This document shows, piece by piece, positions 16,503 through 24,828 of a stretch of 64,000 nt of DNA. Position 1 is the first letter of the stretch; each line of letters begins with the position of its first letter. This DNA comes from Bacillus sp. AFS029637. Lineage in GTDB: Bacteria; Bacillota; Bacilli; Bacillales; Bacillaceae_G. The DNA is taken from the NCBI RefSeq assembly GCF_002584985.1, contig NZ_NUPZ01000023.1, positions 29,462 through 93,461 of the forward strand, in the 5' to 3' direction. Under the pieces are notes generated by a model. That model did no database searches. It had not been told where the DNA came from and worked only from the letters and a program-made list of their open reading frames with translations. The position numbers and the translations under genes were made by a program.

Positions 16503-19256
16503 TTATTTCACTTCCAAATCAACATTTAACTTAGATGTATTTCCTGCTGCATCAGTTGCTACAATATGAATTGTATTCTTTCCTTCTTGTAATTGACTAC
16601 GATCGAAATAAATACCGTAATTTTTCTCCCAAGGATTTAGGAATGCACTTTCCCATACACCATTTCCGTTGATTTCATATTGCATGCTCACTGGAATACC
16701 AGGTGCTATCCAACCAGACTCTGACATCCAATCTAGTAGAATATCGTCCACTTTTCCTGTGATTACAAGGTTTTCTTGGTCAACTTCGTATGTTAACTTA
16801 GGTGCAGTTCTATCAAGAAATACAGCAGCTGTTTGTTTTGTTTCCCCACCAGAATTAGAAGCGACAGCTTCGATTTGATATAAACCATCCGCTAATGGTG
16901 ATCCATCAATTTTGGTACCATTCCATTTGAAAGGCTTATAACCAGCTGTTTCGTTTTTACCTTGATAAATCATTCCTTCGTATGTCACACGGTCTTTTGT
17001 AACTAAGTTAGCATGTAACGTTACATCTTCGACTGGAGCAACTAAATAGTAATTGATGAGATTATCATCTAGTATGTTATCGCCATTTGGACTAAAAGTA
17101 GCATTAATAATTTCGAGTCCATCTATACGCTTGTAATCTTTAGGATCGATACTAAATGTAAATGGAATGCGAGTTTCTTCCTGCTTACCTTGTTCTTTTA
17201 CATACACATTCCCAGTATATACACCTTGAGGCAATGAACTATCGACAGTGATAGTAAATGGTTTTTCGGTACTACTATTCGGCTGTATGCTAATCGATGA
17301 AGGTACAGAAGTTTTTACTTTTGTTTTTGTATTCGCATCTAGTAATTCTACACGAGTTGAAAAGCTTTTCTTTTTACTAGATAGATTTTGTAATGTAATA
17401 TTCTGCGTCAGTTTTACCTTTCCGCTATTTGGCTTAATAAGACCGAAGCTGATATTGTTAGGTTTGACTAATACATCTGTTTGAGCTGCTTTTGGGATGT
17501 TAATTAAACCAGATCCTTGTGTCATAACAGGATATGTATTTTCATTCACATCTTTTAAAGTCTTTGCTGTATTGGCAAGTGATGCTTTTAGTTGTTCTGG
17601 CGTCCAATCAGGGTGCATTTGACGTAATAAAGCAACCGCTCCTGCTACTTGCGGAGCAGCCATACTTGTTCCGTTGTGAGATTCATAGCCACCTCTAGGT
17701 ACAGTACTCGTAATTTGTACGCCCGGTGCAACGATATCAGGTTTAATAAGCCAACTACCTTGTGACGGCCCTCTAGAACTAAAGTTACCGATTAGTTCAG
17801 TTTGAGCTGGTTGTCCAATTTTTATATTTTTCGTGCGCTTTGTAATCAAGTTTTTCAACTCTTCACCATTTGCATTTGATAATTGCATAACTGGAAGAGC
17901 TAGGTTTTCACGTGTGAAGTATTCAGGCATAATATTGATTTCTTTTTCATTAGAAATTAATAGTACACCAAGTGCACCAGCTTGCTTCGCTTGTTCTGCT
18001 TTTACTAGCGTACTAGAAGTTCCTTGTAGGACAAGGGCGAATTTTCCTTTTACATCTTGTTTTGCATAATCACTTGGCGAACCATATCCAACATATACAA
18101 GAGGAGAATCATTTCCTATTGGGAAATCAGATTTTGATAATGGTAACCCTTGATATGTTTTGCTAGAACCAGCTACTTGGAATGTTGGGAACGGGATAGA
18201 AACGGTAGATGCTCCAACTGATATAACACTACTTGCATTACCAGGTGCATCAACAGACCAAGGGTGTGGTCCATCATTTCCATTTGAAACAACTGCAGTA
18301 ACTCCAAGCTTTGCCGCACGCTCAAGCGTTAATGTTACAGGCTGATCAGGTGTATTTAAACTTTGCCCAAGAGATAAATTTAAAACGTCAGCACCGTCTT
18401 GAATTGCTCGTTCAATACCTTGAATAATATCGTCTGTTGTACCAGTCCCGCCATCATTCATTACACGATAGGCTAAAATGGAAGCATTTGGAGCAACGCC
18501 TTTAATTTTTCCGTTACCGGCAACAATTCCAGCTACATGAGTACCATGTACGTTACCATCCATCGGATCGTTATCTTCATCGACTGTGTCATATCCACCG
18601 ATATAATTTGCTTTTAAGTCAGGATGTGTATAGTCTACGCCAGAATCGATAATCGCTACTTTCATACCTTTTCCATCAAGTGGTTTGCCAGACGGATCTT
18701 TTAAATTCCATGCTTCAGGTGCACCAATTGTCGGTCCGCCGATGTTTGGTGCTTCTTCGTTAGTAGCACTTTTTGATGTTTCATGCAATTTATATGTTAA
18801 GTTCGGATAGACTGCTTTTACTTCAGGTAAAGAAGCAAGAGTGGTAATTTGATCTCCAGGAACTGAAATAGAGAATCCAGAAAATAACGTATTATAAACT
18901 TCTTTAATTTTTGCACCAGGTGCTTTTTCTTTTATTTTCTTAGTCGTATCTTCTTGTGCTTTTTTAAGTTGTGCATGATAAGACTGCGCATTATTATTTT
19001 GTAAATCGGGTGCATGCTGAATATTACTTTGCGCAGCAAGAGGAGCATGTTGCAATTCTACAATGACTGAAATTTCTTTTGCTGTTTTTGTTTCAACATT
19101 TTGAGCAATTTTATTTTCGCCCCACTGCTCAATTGTGGTTTTAAGTTGTGGACTAAATTGCTTCTCTTTTTGCAGTGATTCAGCATGGGCGCTTAAAGCT
19201 CCAAAACTTGAAAAGACGAGCGCCATACTTAATAGTGTAGATGTCGTTTTTTTCAT
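16503..19256 (-). CDS. Secreted subtilisin-like serine protease (Vpr-type)
   Basis: A 917-residue extracellular protease. Order of parts: signal peptide (1 to about 25, ending ALSAHA), inhibitor I9 pro-domain (about 62-160), subtilase domain with catalytic Asp204 (IIDSGVDYTHPDL), His237 (HGTHVAGIVAG) and Ser531 (GTSMAAPQVAG) plus the oxyanion Asn325, a PA domain inserted at about 365-480, and C-terminal beta-sandwich domains (about 590-917). This matches B. subtilis Vpr but is about 110 residues longer. AGGGGGAG precedes the ATG. It is probably a nutrient-scavenging or activating protease. Confidence 0.93.
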   Translation of the reverse strand: MKKTTSTLLSMALVFSSFGALSAHAESLQKEKQFSPQLKTTIEQWGENKIAQNVETKTAKEISVIVELQHAPLAAQSNIQHAPDLQNNNAQSYHAQLKKAQEDTTKKIKEKAPGAKIKEVYNTLFSGFSISVPGDQITTLASLPEVKAVYPNLTYKLHETSKSATNEEAPNIGGPTIGAPEAWNLKDPSGKPLDGKGMKVAIIDSGVDYTHPDLKANYIGGYDTVDEDNDPMDGNVHGTHVAGIVAGNGKIKGVAPNASILAYRVMNDGGTGTTDDIIQGIERAIQDGADVLNLSLGQSLNTPDQPVTLTLERAAKLGVTAVVSNGNDGPHPWSVDAPGNASSVISVGASTVSIPFPTFQVAGSSKTYQGLPLSKSDFPIGNDSPLVYVGYGSPSDYAKQDVKGKFALVLQGTSSTLVKAEQAKQAGALGVLLISNEKEINIMPEYFTRENLALPVMQLSNANGEELKNLITKRTKNIKIGQPAQTELIGNFSSRGPSQGSWLIKPDIVAPGVQITSTVPRGGYESHNGTSMAAPQVAGAVALLRQMHPDWTPEQLKASLANTAKTLKDVNENTYPVMTQGSGLINIPKAAQTDVLVKPNNISFGLIKPNSGKVKLTQNITLQNLSSKKKSFSTRVELLDANTKTKVKTSVPSSISIQPNSSTEKPFTITVDSSLPQGVYTGNVYVKEQGKQEETRIPFTFSIDPKDYKRIDGLEIINATFSPNGDNILDDNLINYYLVAPVEDVTLHANLVTKDRVTYEGMIYQGKNETAGYKPFKWNGTKIDGSPLADGLYQIEAVASNSGGETKQTAAVFLDRTAPKLTYEVDQENLVITGKVDDILLDWMSESGWIAPGIPVSMQYEINGNGVWESAFLNPWEKNYGIYFDRSQLQEGKNTIHIVATDAAGNTSKLNVDLEVK

Positions 19257-19350
19257 TGAAACTCCCCCTAATAAAAAGTGCTAATATTCCGAAAAATAAT
19301 CTTACATTTTTATTCAGAATTATAAAATCGGATGTTAGCTAAACTATATT

Positions 19351-19420
19351 TTCGACATAATTCATACCAATCCTCTTTGGATTGAAAATTTCTTGGGAAA
19401 TTTTTTCTGATTATGTCGAA
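19351..19420. other. Perfect three-way-junction inverted-repeat element
   Basis: The outer arms TTCGACATAAT (19351-19361) and ATTATGTCGAA (19410-19420) are perfect 11-bp complements. Inside are two complete hairpins placed back to back: CAATCC (19368-19373) with GGATTG (19379-19384), and AAAATTTC (19385-19392) with GAAATTTT (19397-19404), loop TTGG. It lies between divergent genes, so it could act as a folded leader of the plus-strand gene, as a DNA operator, or be a small repeat of the B. cereus bcr type. Confidence 0.5.
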
Positions 19421-19484
19421 TGGGGATTTTTCACATATTGTAGGTGGGAAGTGAGGAATGCTATGTGGGAAATGGAGGAGTGTT

Positions 19485-20717
19485 ATGAAAAGGCTCATAG
19501 TAAGTGGCAGCGCAGTGTTACTCATGTTTTTATGTTCCATCACTATTACTAGCGCAGAAAATAATGAAGCGAAAATTGCTTTTATTCGTCATCATGACCT
19601 TTGGATTAAAGTTGATGGGAAAGAAAAACAACTTACAAAAGGAGAGTACATAACAGGGCCAAAGTGGTCTTATGATGGAGAGTGGCTTGCATATGCGAAA
19701 GGCGAGAAACAAAATCAATTGGAATTGTATCGATTGAAAAATGGAAAGAAAGTTACACCGTTTCACTCAGAAACATCGAATTATCAATGGTCACCAAAAG
19801 AGAATATAATTGCATTTATATTTACAGGTACATTAAGTACATATGATGTAGAAAAAAAGAATGCTACTTTTGAAAATGTATCCAATGGTGTAGGGGATTA
19901 TGCTTGGTATCCAGACGGACAGAGGTTTTTTGTTTCCTCTGAAGCGTACTTGCTTCCAACAGGATGGACAGGAGCCCAGCTATATGAAGTGCAAAAGGAT
20001 GCAAACATGAATCCGCATAAAATGAAACATATATATGCATTACCAAATGAACATGATGATTTTTTAGCGTTAGTTGCAAGTGGATTCAAGTGGTCACCAG
20101 ATCAAAAATGGATTTCGTTTTTAGCGGTGCCAACAGCTTCTTGGTCAGCTGATAGTAATACACTTTGTTTAATTCGAGCAGATGGCAGTCGGTTTGAAAA
20201 AGTAGATCAAATGTTATTAAATGCACAATGGTTCCAATGGGCACCATCAAAAAATATATTAGCCTATATTGAAGGAAGCGGGAGAGTTGCATTAGAAAAT
20301 AAACATTTAAAAGTAAAAGAACTGCCAGCACTCCAGCAGAATACATTTACACCGAAAGGATATGTCGATTGGGATTTTACATGGAAGAACGATAACGTAA
20401 TTATCGTTTCACGAGCAAAAGAGGCAGGGATAGAAACCCCGCCAGAAAAAAGGCCACTACCATCTTTATATGAGGTCAATCGTACAAGCGATAAACAGCA
20501 TCAAGTCACAAAGCCATTTAATAAGCAAGGTGATTACCACCCCATCTTCTTGAAGAAAAACAATCAATTAATATGGATACGTTCAGACCGTAAGAAAGCA
20601 GATGTATGGCTTGCTCATAACGATGGAAAACATGAAAAGAAATGGATTGAAAATATAGATGTACCAGAGTGGTATTATGAAAGCTGGAATTGGGAAAATG
20701 TCATCTCGGTGAAATAA
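19485..20717 (+). CDS. Secreted TolB-like beta-propeller protein
   Basis: A 410-residue protein with a signal peptide (MKRLIVSGSAVLLMFLCS, cleavage near SAEN) and repeated propeller blades: KWSYDGEWLAYAKGEK, YQWSPKENIIAFIF, YAWYPDGQRFFVSS, FKWSPDQKWISFLA, FQWAPSKNILAYIE. Each blade carries the W-S/A-P-x-x-x-x-I-A/L pattern of TolB/WD40-like propellers. No catalytic domain is attached, so it is more likely a binding or structural protein at the cell surface. ATG 19485 has GGAGGAGTG upstream. Specific function unknown. Confidence 0.83.
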   Translation: MKRLIVSGSAVLLMFLCSITITSAENNEAKIAFIRHHDLWIKVDGKEKQLTKGEYITGPKWSYDGEWLAYAKGEKQNQLELYRLKNGKKVTPFHSETSNYQWSPKENIIAFIFTGTLSTYDVEKKNATFENVSNGVGDYAWYPDGQRFFVSSEAYLLPTGWTGAQLYEVQKDANMNPHKMKHIYALPNEHDDFLALVASGFKWSPDQKWISFLAVPTASWSADSNTLCLIRADGSRFEKVDQMLLNAQWFQWAPSKNILAYIEGSGRVALENKHLKVKELPALQQNTFTPKGYVDWDFTWKNDNVIIVSRAKEAGIETPPEKRPLPSLYEVNRTSDKQHQVTKPFNKQGDYHPIFLKKNNQLIWIRSDRKKADVWLAHNDGKHEKKWIENIDVPEWYYESWNWENVISVK

Positions 20718-20721
20718 CAAT

Positions 20722-20762
20722 AAAAAGCCTGCCTAAAAGACAATTTTAGGCAGGTTTTTTAT
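20722..20762. terminator. Bidirectional terminator between the propeller gene and the DUF4023-type gene
   Basis: CCTGCCTAAAA (20728-20738) pairs with TTTTAGGCAGG (20744-20754), then TTTTTT; an A run on the left gives T on the minus strand. Confidence 0.88.
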
Positions 20763-20764
20763 TG

Positions 20765-20887
20765 TTATTTATGTGTTTTATTTGGCTTTTTCTTCGCCGG
20801 GTTTCCGTTCCCTTGACGTTTTCTATTTTGTTCATCTTTTGCTTGTCTTTCATGTAGTGTATCTAAAAAGTCATTTGAGTTACTCAT
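20765..20887 (-). CDS. Small basic DUF4023-type protein
   Basis: A 40-residue gene. It opens MSNSNDFLDTLHERQAKDEQ and ends in a Lys/Asn/Pro-rich tail (NPAKKKPNKTHK). AAAGGAGAGA lies before the ATG at 20887. The sequence pattern, a short helix followed by a basic disordered tail, agrees with my memory of the DUF4023 family of Bacillus, function unknown. It ends at the bidirectional terminator. Coding is supported by a clear ribosome binding site and by codon use. Confidence 0.75.
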   Translation of the reverse strand: MSNSNDFLDTLHERQAKDEQNRKRQGNGNPAKKKPNKTHK

Positions 20888-20956
20888 TTGTATATCTCTC
20901 CTTTCATTTCGTCATAGTTACTATAACCATTTAGGAGGATAATCATGAGTTAGAAG

Positions 20957-21089
20957 TTAGGCGCTTAATTTTCTCCGATAGTATAAGTAAAATAGTCCAT
21001 ACATAATAAGTAGCATGAGTAAAACTTGTAACTCTACATTGTCTTTTAAATAGTTGCGACAGGATCAGGTAAGAAAGGTGATTTTTCAC
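20957..21089 (-). pseudogene. Frameshifted small membrane-protein gene
   Basis: AGGGGGAA precedes a GTG start at 21089-21087. The frame GTG AAA AA leads into an A run (21086-21082) one base too short. The coding signal then continues in another frame as SPFLPDPVA, and after a second slip near 21055 as YLKDNVELQVLLMLLIMYGL and YYRRKLSA before the TAA at 20957-20959. With one A restored in each place the gene would be 44 residues with one membrane segment. Two single-base lesions are inferred; a sequencing artefact is possible. Confidence 0.5.
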
Positions 21090-21105
21090 TTCCCCCTAAA
21101 TTTAA

Positions 21106-21293
21106 CTATTTGTTTAAGAGGTTAATGATACAAAACATGAAAATGCCAGACCAACTCGCGATAATTGCTTGATGTTTAATTTTTGTTTCACGTTCATCAT
21201 CTGTAATCCAAGGATTAGCAGTTTTATCGCTATTAAAAAGCTATTTATGTATCCCCATATGATCATTCCGATAAAGGTGATAATCCATTTCAT
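21106..21293 (-). pseudogene. Frameshifted small membrane-protein gene (62 residues if restored)
   Basis: AGAGGGGGAT precedes ATG 21293. The first frame reads MKWIITFIGMIIWGYINSF, a clear membrane start. At an A5 run on the plus strand (21235-21239) the coding signal moves to another frame and continues as NPWITDDERETKIKHQ and SWSGIFMFCIINLLNK to the TAG at 21106-21108. Adding one A to the run joins both into a 62-residue protein with two membrane segments. As written, the frame runs on to a 59-residue product. The next broken gene starts 16 bases downstream, so they form one unit. Confidence 0.65.
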
Positions 21294-21416
21294 ATTTGTG
21301 ATCCCCCTCTTATTGTAAAAAGTATTTGACACATATAGGTTGTTCGTGTAGCAGGAATAAAGAATGAAATAGGGAAGAAATACGTGAGCTTATTTTAAAG
21401 TGAGAGGGGAAGAGGT

Positions 21417-22040
21417 ATGAAGTTCGTTTTTGTTCGGCATGGTGAAGGAGAGCATACAAAGAGTTTACCTTCAAGTTTACAATTGTTGAATCCCCCGTTG
21501 ACGGAGGAAGGGAGAAATCAGGCTAAATTACTTCAACGAGATGTTTCGTTACAAGAAACGGATATATTAATTGTTAGCCCTACACTTCGAACCTTGCAAA
21601 CTGCGACAATATGGAGTGCAGAAGTTGATTGTCAAAAAATCGTCCATCCATATGTATCTCCACGTATTTTTCCTTATCGAGAAGGAGCGAAAACATTACC
21701 ATGTGATCGCATAGTAGATCAGGAAATGGTAACAAAGTTATTTCCACATTTTTCTTTAGAGAAAAGTGCAAATAAGCAGTTATGGATGGAAGGTATAAAT
21801 ATTATTTCAGAGAATAGTCTTCAGCAAATAGTAGATGAATTTGTTAGCTGGTGTTTTGAGGTAAGGGCTGAAAGAATTTGCATCGTCTCTCACGATGGAA
21901 CAATTACAGCATATAGGCAATACTTGCAGAAAGTCGTTTTAACGAGATCAGATTTTTTGAAAGAAACGGGTATATATGAAATGAATTTATCCAGTAAAAG
22001 TCTAATTAATGAGGGAGTATTAAACATGAAAAAACGTTAG
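21417..22040 (+). CDS. Histidine phosphatase (phosphoglycerate mutase-like) family protein
   Basis: A 207-residue protein of the histidine phosphatase clan. The catalytic RHG motif is at residues 7-9 (FVFVRHGEGEHT), PPLTEEGRNQAKLL follows, and a second histidine is found in RICIVSHDGTITAYR. These bound a phosphate pocket where the first histidine becomes phosphorylated. The substrate is unknown; metabolite phosphatases and sporulation or ribazole phosphatases share this fold. GAGGGGAAGAGG precedes the ATG. No downstream co-transcribed gene is intact. Confidence 0.85.
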   Translation: MKFVFVRHGEGEHTKSLPSSLQLLNPPLTEEGRNQAKLLQRDVSLQETDILIVSPTLRTLQTATIWSAEVDCQKIVHPYVSPRIFPYREGAKTLPCDRIVDQEMVTKLFPHFSLEKSANKQLWMEGINIISENSLQQIVDEFVSWCFEVRAERICIVSHDGTITAYRQYLQKVVLTRSDFLKETGIYEMNLSSKSLINEGVLNMKKR

Positions 22041-22104
22041 AAGAAGCTTTTCAAGAAGCGAGATTAATTGATAAAAAGACACATACATTTCGACTATATA
22101 AGTA
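22026..22104 (+). pseudogene. Possible broken micro-ORF after the histidine phosphatase gene
   Basis: GAGGGAGT precedes an ATG at 22026 whose A run contains six A, giving an immediate TAG. With seven A the frame would read MKKTLEEAFQEARLIDKK and on to a TAG at about 22102-22104 (26 residues). It overlaps the 3' end of the phosphatase gene in another frame. This could be chance. Confidence 0.25.
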
Positions 22105-22180
22105 GTGTGAAACGTGTTTATTCAAATATAGAATAAACACGTTTCACATTTAGCACACAGTTTTTTTACAATTTCTTCAA

Positions 22181-22195
22181 TGAAAATGATTATCA
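22181..22195. promoter_or_regulatory. Fur box upstream of the second DoxX gene
   Basis: TGAAAATGATTATCA has one mismatch to the Fur consensus TGATAAT-N-ATTATCA. TATGAT follows at 22203-22208 as a possible -10, leaving a leader of about 160 bases before the DoxX gene. Confidence 0.55.
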
Positions 22196-22333
22196 CTTAT
22201 GGTATGATATGTTCAAGTTTTTACAGGTAATGAAAGCTACTATATAAACGTTAGTTTTCAATGATTAATGAGCATGTCACGAATTATTCATCATTAACAT
22301 TTGAAAAATAAGTAACTAATGTTATTGTATCAC

Positions 22334-22354
22334 TTGTAACTGACTTAATTACAA
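22334..22354. promoter_or_regulatory. Inverted repeat TTGTAA-N9-TTACAA next to the DoxX start
   Basis: TTGTAA at 22334-22339 and TTACAA at 22349-22354. The symmetry and position just before the AGGAGGA site suggest an operator for a MarR/HxlR-type repressor, a class that often controls DoxX genes. The regulator is not identified. Confidence 0.4.
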
Positions 22355-22369
22355 CTTTAGGAGGAAGAT

Positions 22370-22870
22370 ATGGTTATTCAATTTTTAAGAGAAAACAAAG
22401 CAGTTTCTTTTGTGTTGGCAGTAATTCGAGTGTATCTTGGTTATACATGGTTAATGGCTGGAATCGGTAAACTACAAGGAAAAGGATTCGATGCAACTGG
22501 TTATTTACAAGGCGCAATTGAAAAATCTAAAGGAGCGCAACCGGCGGTTCAATCTTGGTGGGCATCATTTTTACAAGATTTCGCAATTCCAAATGTTGAT
22601 CTATTTAATACACTTGTAACATGGGGAGAGATTTTAGTCGGAATTGGTTTAATTGTAGGTTGTTTAACAAAAACAGCGGTCTTTTTCGGTCTTTTAATGA
22701 ACTTTTCCTATATGTTTAGTGGGTCAATTGGTGTGAACCCTGAAATGGTTATCTTATCTTTGTTTGTTCTCGTTTCTGGTATGAATGCTGGGAAATTTGG
22801 AATTGATGGCTTCATTATTCCGAAAGTATTAGGATCAAAAACGCCAAAACGTCAAAAGCAAGCTGCTTAA
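22370..22870 (+). CDS. DoxX-family membrane protein
   Basis: A 166-residue membrane protein with four hydrophobic segments: VSFVLAVIRVYLGYTWLMAGIGKL at about 11-34, then three more between about 80 and 155. The pattern RxYLGYxWLxAGxGKL and the region GEILVGIGLIVGCLTKTAVFFGLLMNF fit DoxX. It is a second, divergent copy to the one at 12965 and has an inserted polar segment (about 40-70). AGGAGGA precedes the ATG. It may act in thiol or quinone stress; no partner gene is adjacent. Confidence 0.85.
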   Translation: MVIQFLRENKAVSFVLAVIRVYLGYTWLMAGIGKLQGKGFDATGYLQGAIEKSKGAQPAVQSWWASFLQDFAIPNVDLFNTLVTWGEILVGIGLIVGCLTKTAVFFGLLMNFSYMFSGSIGVNPEMVILSLFVLVSGMNAGKFGIDGFIIPKVLGSKTPKRQKQAA

Positions 22871-22875
22871 TATAT

Positions 22876-22910
22876 GAAAACGGGTATCTCAAAATGAGAT
22901 ACCCGTTTAT
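22876..22910. terminator. Bidirectional terminator between DoxX and the hydrolase
   Basis: AAACGGGTATCTC (22878-22890) pairs with GAGATACCCGTTT (22896-22908). Confidence 0.75.
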
Positions 22911-22911
22911 G

Positions 22912-23796
22912 TTATTTTTCAGATGGAATTGGATTGTTTTTAAAGAAATCTTTTACATACCCTACAAACTCTTGTGGCTCTTGACGGAATGGTGCATGAT
23001 AACCTTTTTCGATAATATGAAAAGTACTATTTTTTAAGAATTGATGATACGTTTCTCCTTCTTTCCAAGAAACGCTACTATCATTTCTTCCCCATATAAT
23101 TAATGTTGGTTGTTTGATTTCATTTGCATTGATTTGAAGACGTCTAGGCCATAATTTCATGTTATTATAATGCTCTTCATCATTCCGTTTGAATTTCACT
23201 TTGCTTTCATCATAATCTGTAATAGAAGAAACGGTGTTTAAATCAGTCGATAATTGTGGTTTAGGAGAACCTTTTTTATTAACGAGTGTATGAGGGCCGC
23301 CTGTAGCATCAGTTAAGATAAGGTGGGTGACTGCTTCAGGGTATAAATATGTTAAATTAAGAGAAATTTCTCCGCCCATTGAATGCCCCAGTATTGCGAA
23401 CGAATCATAACCTAGTTTTTTCATTAATTTATAATACAAATTTGCATGAGTTGGAAAAGAATAATAAAAATCCATCGGCTTTGATGAGCGTCCGAATCCT
23501 AAAGCATCTACAGAAATAATTGTATGATCTTTAGCTAAATCTGAGTAAATTTTTTGAAACCCATCTGAAGATCCTCCAAATCCATGGATCATAAGTAGAG
23601 GTGGTTTTTCATTACCAATCTTTTTAAAGTAAATGGTTTGCCCATCTATTTCTACCATTTTTTCCTCGGTAGTTAGTTTCGCTGTAATTGTATTTTTGAC
23701 TTGTTTTACTTGTTCTACTGGCTTTTCTGCTGCACTACATCCTACTAATAGTGTAAGAGTAAGACAACCTACCATAAAATACCTAAATCGCTTCAA
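22912..23796 (-). CDS. Lipid-anchored alpha/beta hydrolase
   Basis: A 294-residue enzyme held at the outer membrane face: the N-terminus ends in LLVGC (lipidated Cys20). The hydrolase fold shows the oxyanion motif IHGFGGS, the nucleophile elbow GHSMGG (Ser), an acidic residue in IIWGRNDSSV and the late histidine in EKGYHAPFR. Substrate is unknown. The start is TTG at 23796 with AAAGGGGA seven bases upstream. Such secreted lipoprotein hydrolases can be esterases or quorum-related enzymes; only the fold is secure. Confidence 0.86.
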   Translation of the reverse strand: MKRFRYFMVGCLTLTLLVGCSAAEKPVEQVKQVKNTITAKLTTEEKMVEIDGQTIYFKKIGNEKPPLLMIHGFGGSSDGFQKIYSDLAKDHTIISVDALGFGRSSKPMDFYYSFPTHANLYYKLMKKLGYDSFAILGHSMGGEISLNLTYLYPEAVTHLILTDATGGPHTLVNKKGSPKPQLSTDLNTVSSITDYDESKVKFKRNDEEHYNNMKLWPRRLQINANEIKQPTLIIWGRNDSSVSWKEGETYHQFLKNSTFHIIEKGYHAPFRQEPQEFVGYVKDFFKNNPIPSEK

Positions 23797-23811
23797 CTAG
23801 GTGTCCCCTTT

Positions 23812-24645
23812 CTAACATAACGCTGTATCTATCATAGCAAATAGCATATTACGATTTCCAGGAAGTTGGCTACCATTTTTTATCATAAGGGGGGAAAGGA
23901 GCGTTTCTTGGAACTCTTCTGTTTGAAGAAATTTACGAAATGTATATTGTGAATGTGGGACATCAATTCGTACTGTGCCATTCCAACATTTACATATGTT
24001 TTGTAGTAATTGAACGGCATCTTCTTCTCGTTTGGCGATAAGTGGATTGATACATAATATATTACCTTTTTGTATGCATAAGGAAAAAGCTTCTATACAG
24101 TTATGTCTCTCAATTTTAAAAGAGTGGCTGGTTCTTGGTAATAGTAATGAATAAAGTAAAGAACGATTGGTACCAGTTGTAATTTGATCGAGAGAAATAA
24201 GTGATATAAGGTCTTTTTCTTTTACTTGTTGTGTATGAGTGATATGTGTCCTAGTAGTTTTTTTTTCAAAACGATGAATCGTCGTTACTGTTTGAAATCC
24301 GCATGATGTATAAAGAGGCTCGCCAGCTTTTGTTGCAATAAGTGCAATTGGTTGTTTTAGGTGAGTGTGTTCTAAGCAGTGATTAAGCAAAATACGCCCG
24401 ATGCCTCGACCTTGAAAATTAGGATGGACGATTAACATACCAATAGTAGAAAAACTATTTTTAAAAGGAAATACTCCTCCAGCTGCAATCAGTTTATTTT
24501 CATACATATAACCGATAAATGTGCCGAGAGAAAGATACATTTTGAATTGTTTTCTCATAAATGCTTTATCTTGTAACCATCCAATTGCTTTGCAAAGGTC
24601 GAGTAAATCAAAAATAAAAGTTTCATCTAGCTTTATTATTTTCAT
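23812..24645 (-). CDS. Two-part GNAT acetyltransferase
   Basis: A 277-residue protein. Residues about 1-140 are a GNAT domain with IGMLIVHPNFQGRGIGRILLNHCL (Q-G-R-G-I-G acetyl-CoA loop) and PLYTSCGFQTVTTIHRFEKK. The C-terminal half (about 150-277) resembles the second domain seen in some two-domain GNATs, with SLISLDQITTGTNRSLLYSLL, and does not show its own cofactor loop. GTGGTGAAA precedes the ATG. It is followed by the hydrolase gene 15 bases later, so the two may be co-transcribed. Confidence 0.8.
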   Translation of the reverse strand: MKIIKLDETFIFDLLDLCKAIGWLQDKAFMRKQFKMYLSLGTFIGYMYENKLIAAGGVFPFKNSFSTIGMLIVHPNFQGRGIGRILLNHCLEHTHLKQPIALIATKAGEPLYTSCGFQTVTTIHRFEKKTTRTHITHTQQVKEKDLISLISLDQITTGTNRSLLYSLLLPRTSHSFKIERHNCIEAFSLCIQKGNILCINPLIAKREEDAVQLLQNICKCWNGTVRIDVPHSQYTFRKFLQTEEFQETLLSPLMIKNGSQLPGNRNMLFAMIDTALC

Positions 24646-24789
24646 AAATTTTCACCACATTTCTATTAATCTTCATAAAAGTAGATTGAAAATGTTAAAT
24701 AAGAGATTTACGTTAAATGAAATCCAACTTGTTTATATTTCGATTGTAAAGGGTATGACGGTTGATACGGAAAGACAAAGTTATACAAA

Positions 24790-24828
24790 TTATAACTGAT
24801 ATTTACATAACTTAACAAAAAATTTACA
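24790..24828. promoter_or_regulatory. PhoP-box-like direct repeats upstream of alkaline phosphatase
   Basis: Repeats at 24790 (TTATAA), 24802 (TTTACA), 24812 (TTAACA) and 24823 (TTTACA) are spaced 12, 10 and 11 bases, matching the TT(A/C/T)A(C/A)A repeats with about 11-base period recognised by phosphorylated PhoP in B. subtilis. They lie about 80 bases before the alkaline phosphatase start. Confidence 0.65.

Larger units (their letters stand above)
22041..22369. other. Intergenic stretch with hairpin, Fur-like box and inverted repeats
   Basis: No complete gene seen. It holds a perfect 17-bp stem-loop: arms 22107-22123 and 22131-22147, beginning GTGAAACGTG, with a 7-base loop and no T run; a Fur-like box (22181-22195) with TATGAT at 22203-22208; an imperfect inverted repeat around 22253-22310; and the operator-like repeat at 22334-22354. 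Confidence 0.6.

Noticed and set aside
24521-24799. 92-codon plus-strand frame
   Set aside because: Mostly antisense to the GNAT gene and ends in the phosphatase control region; no ribosome binding site or family match.
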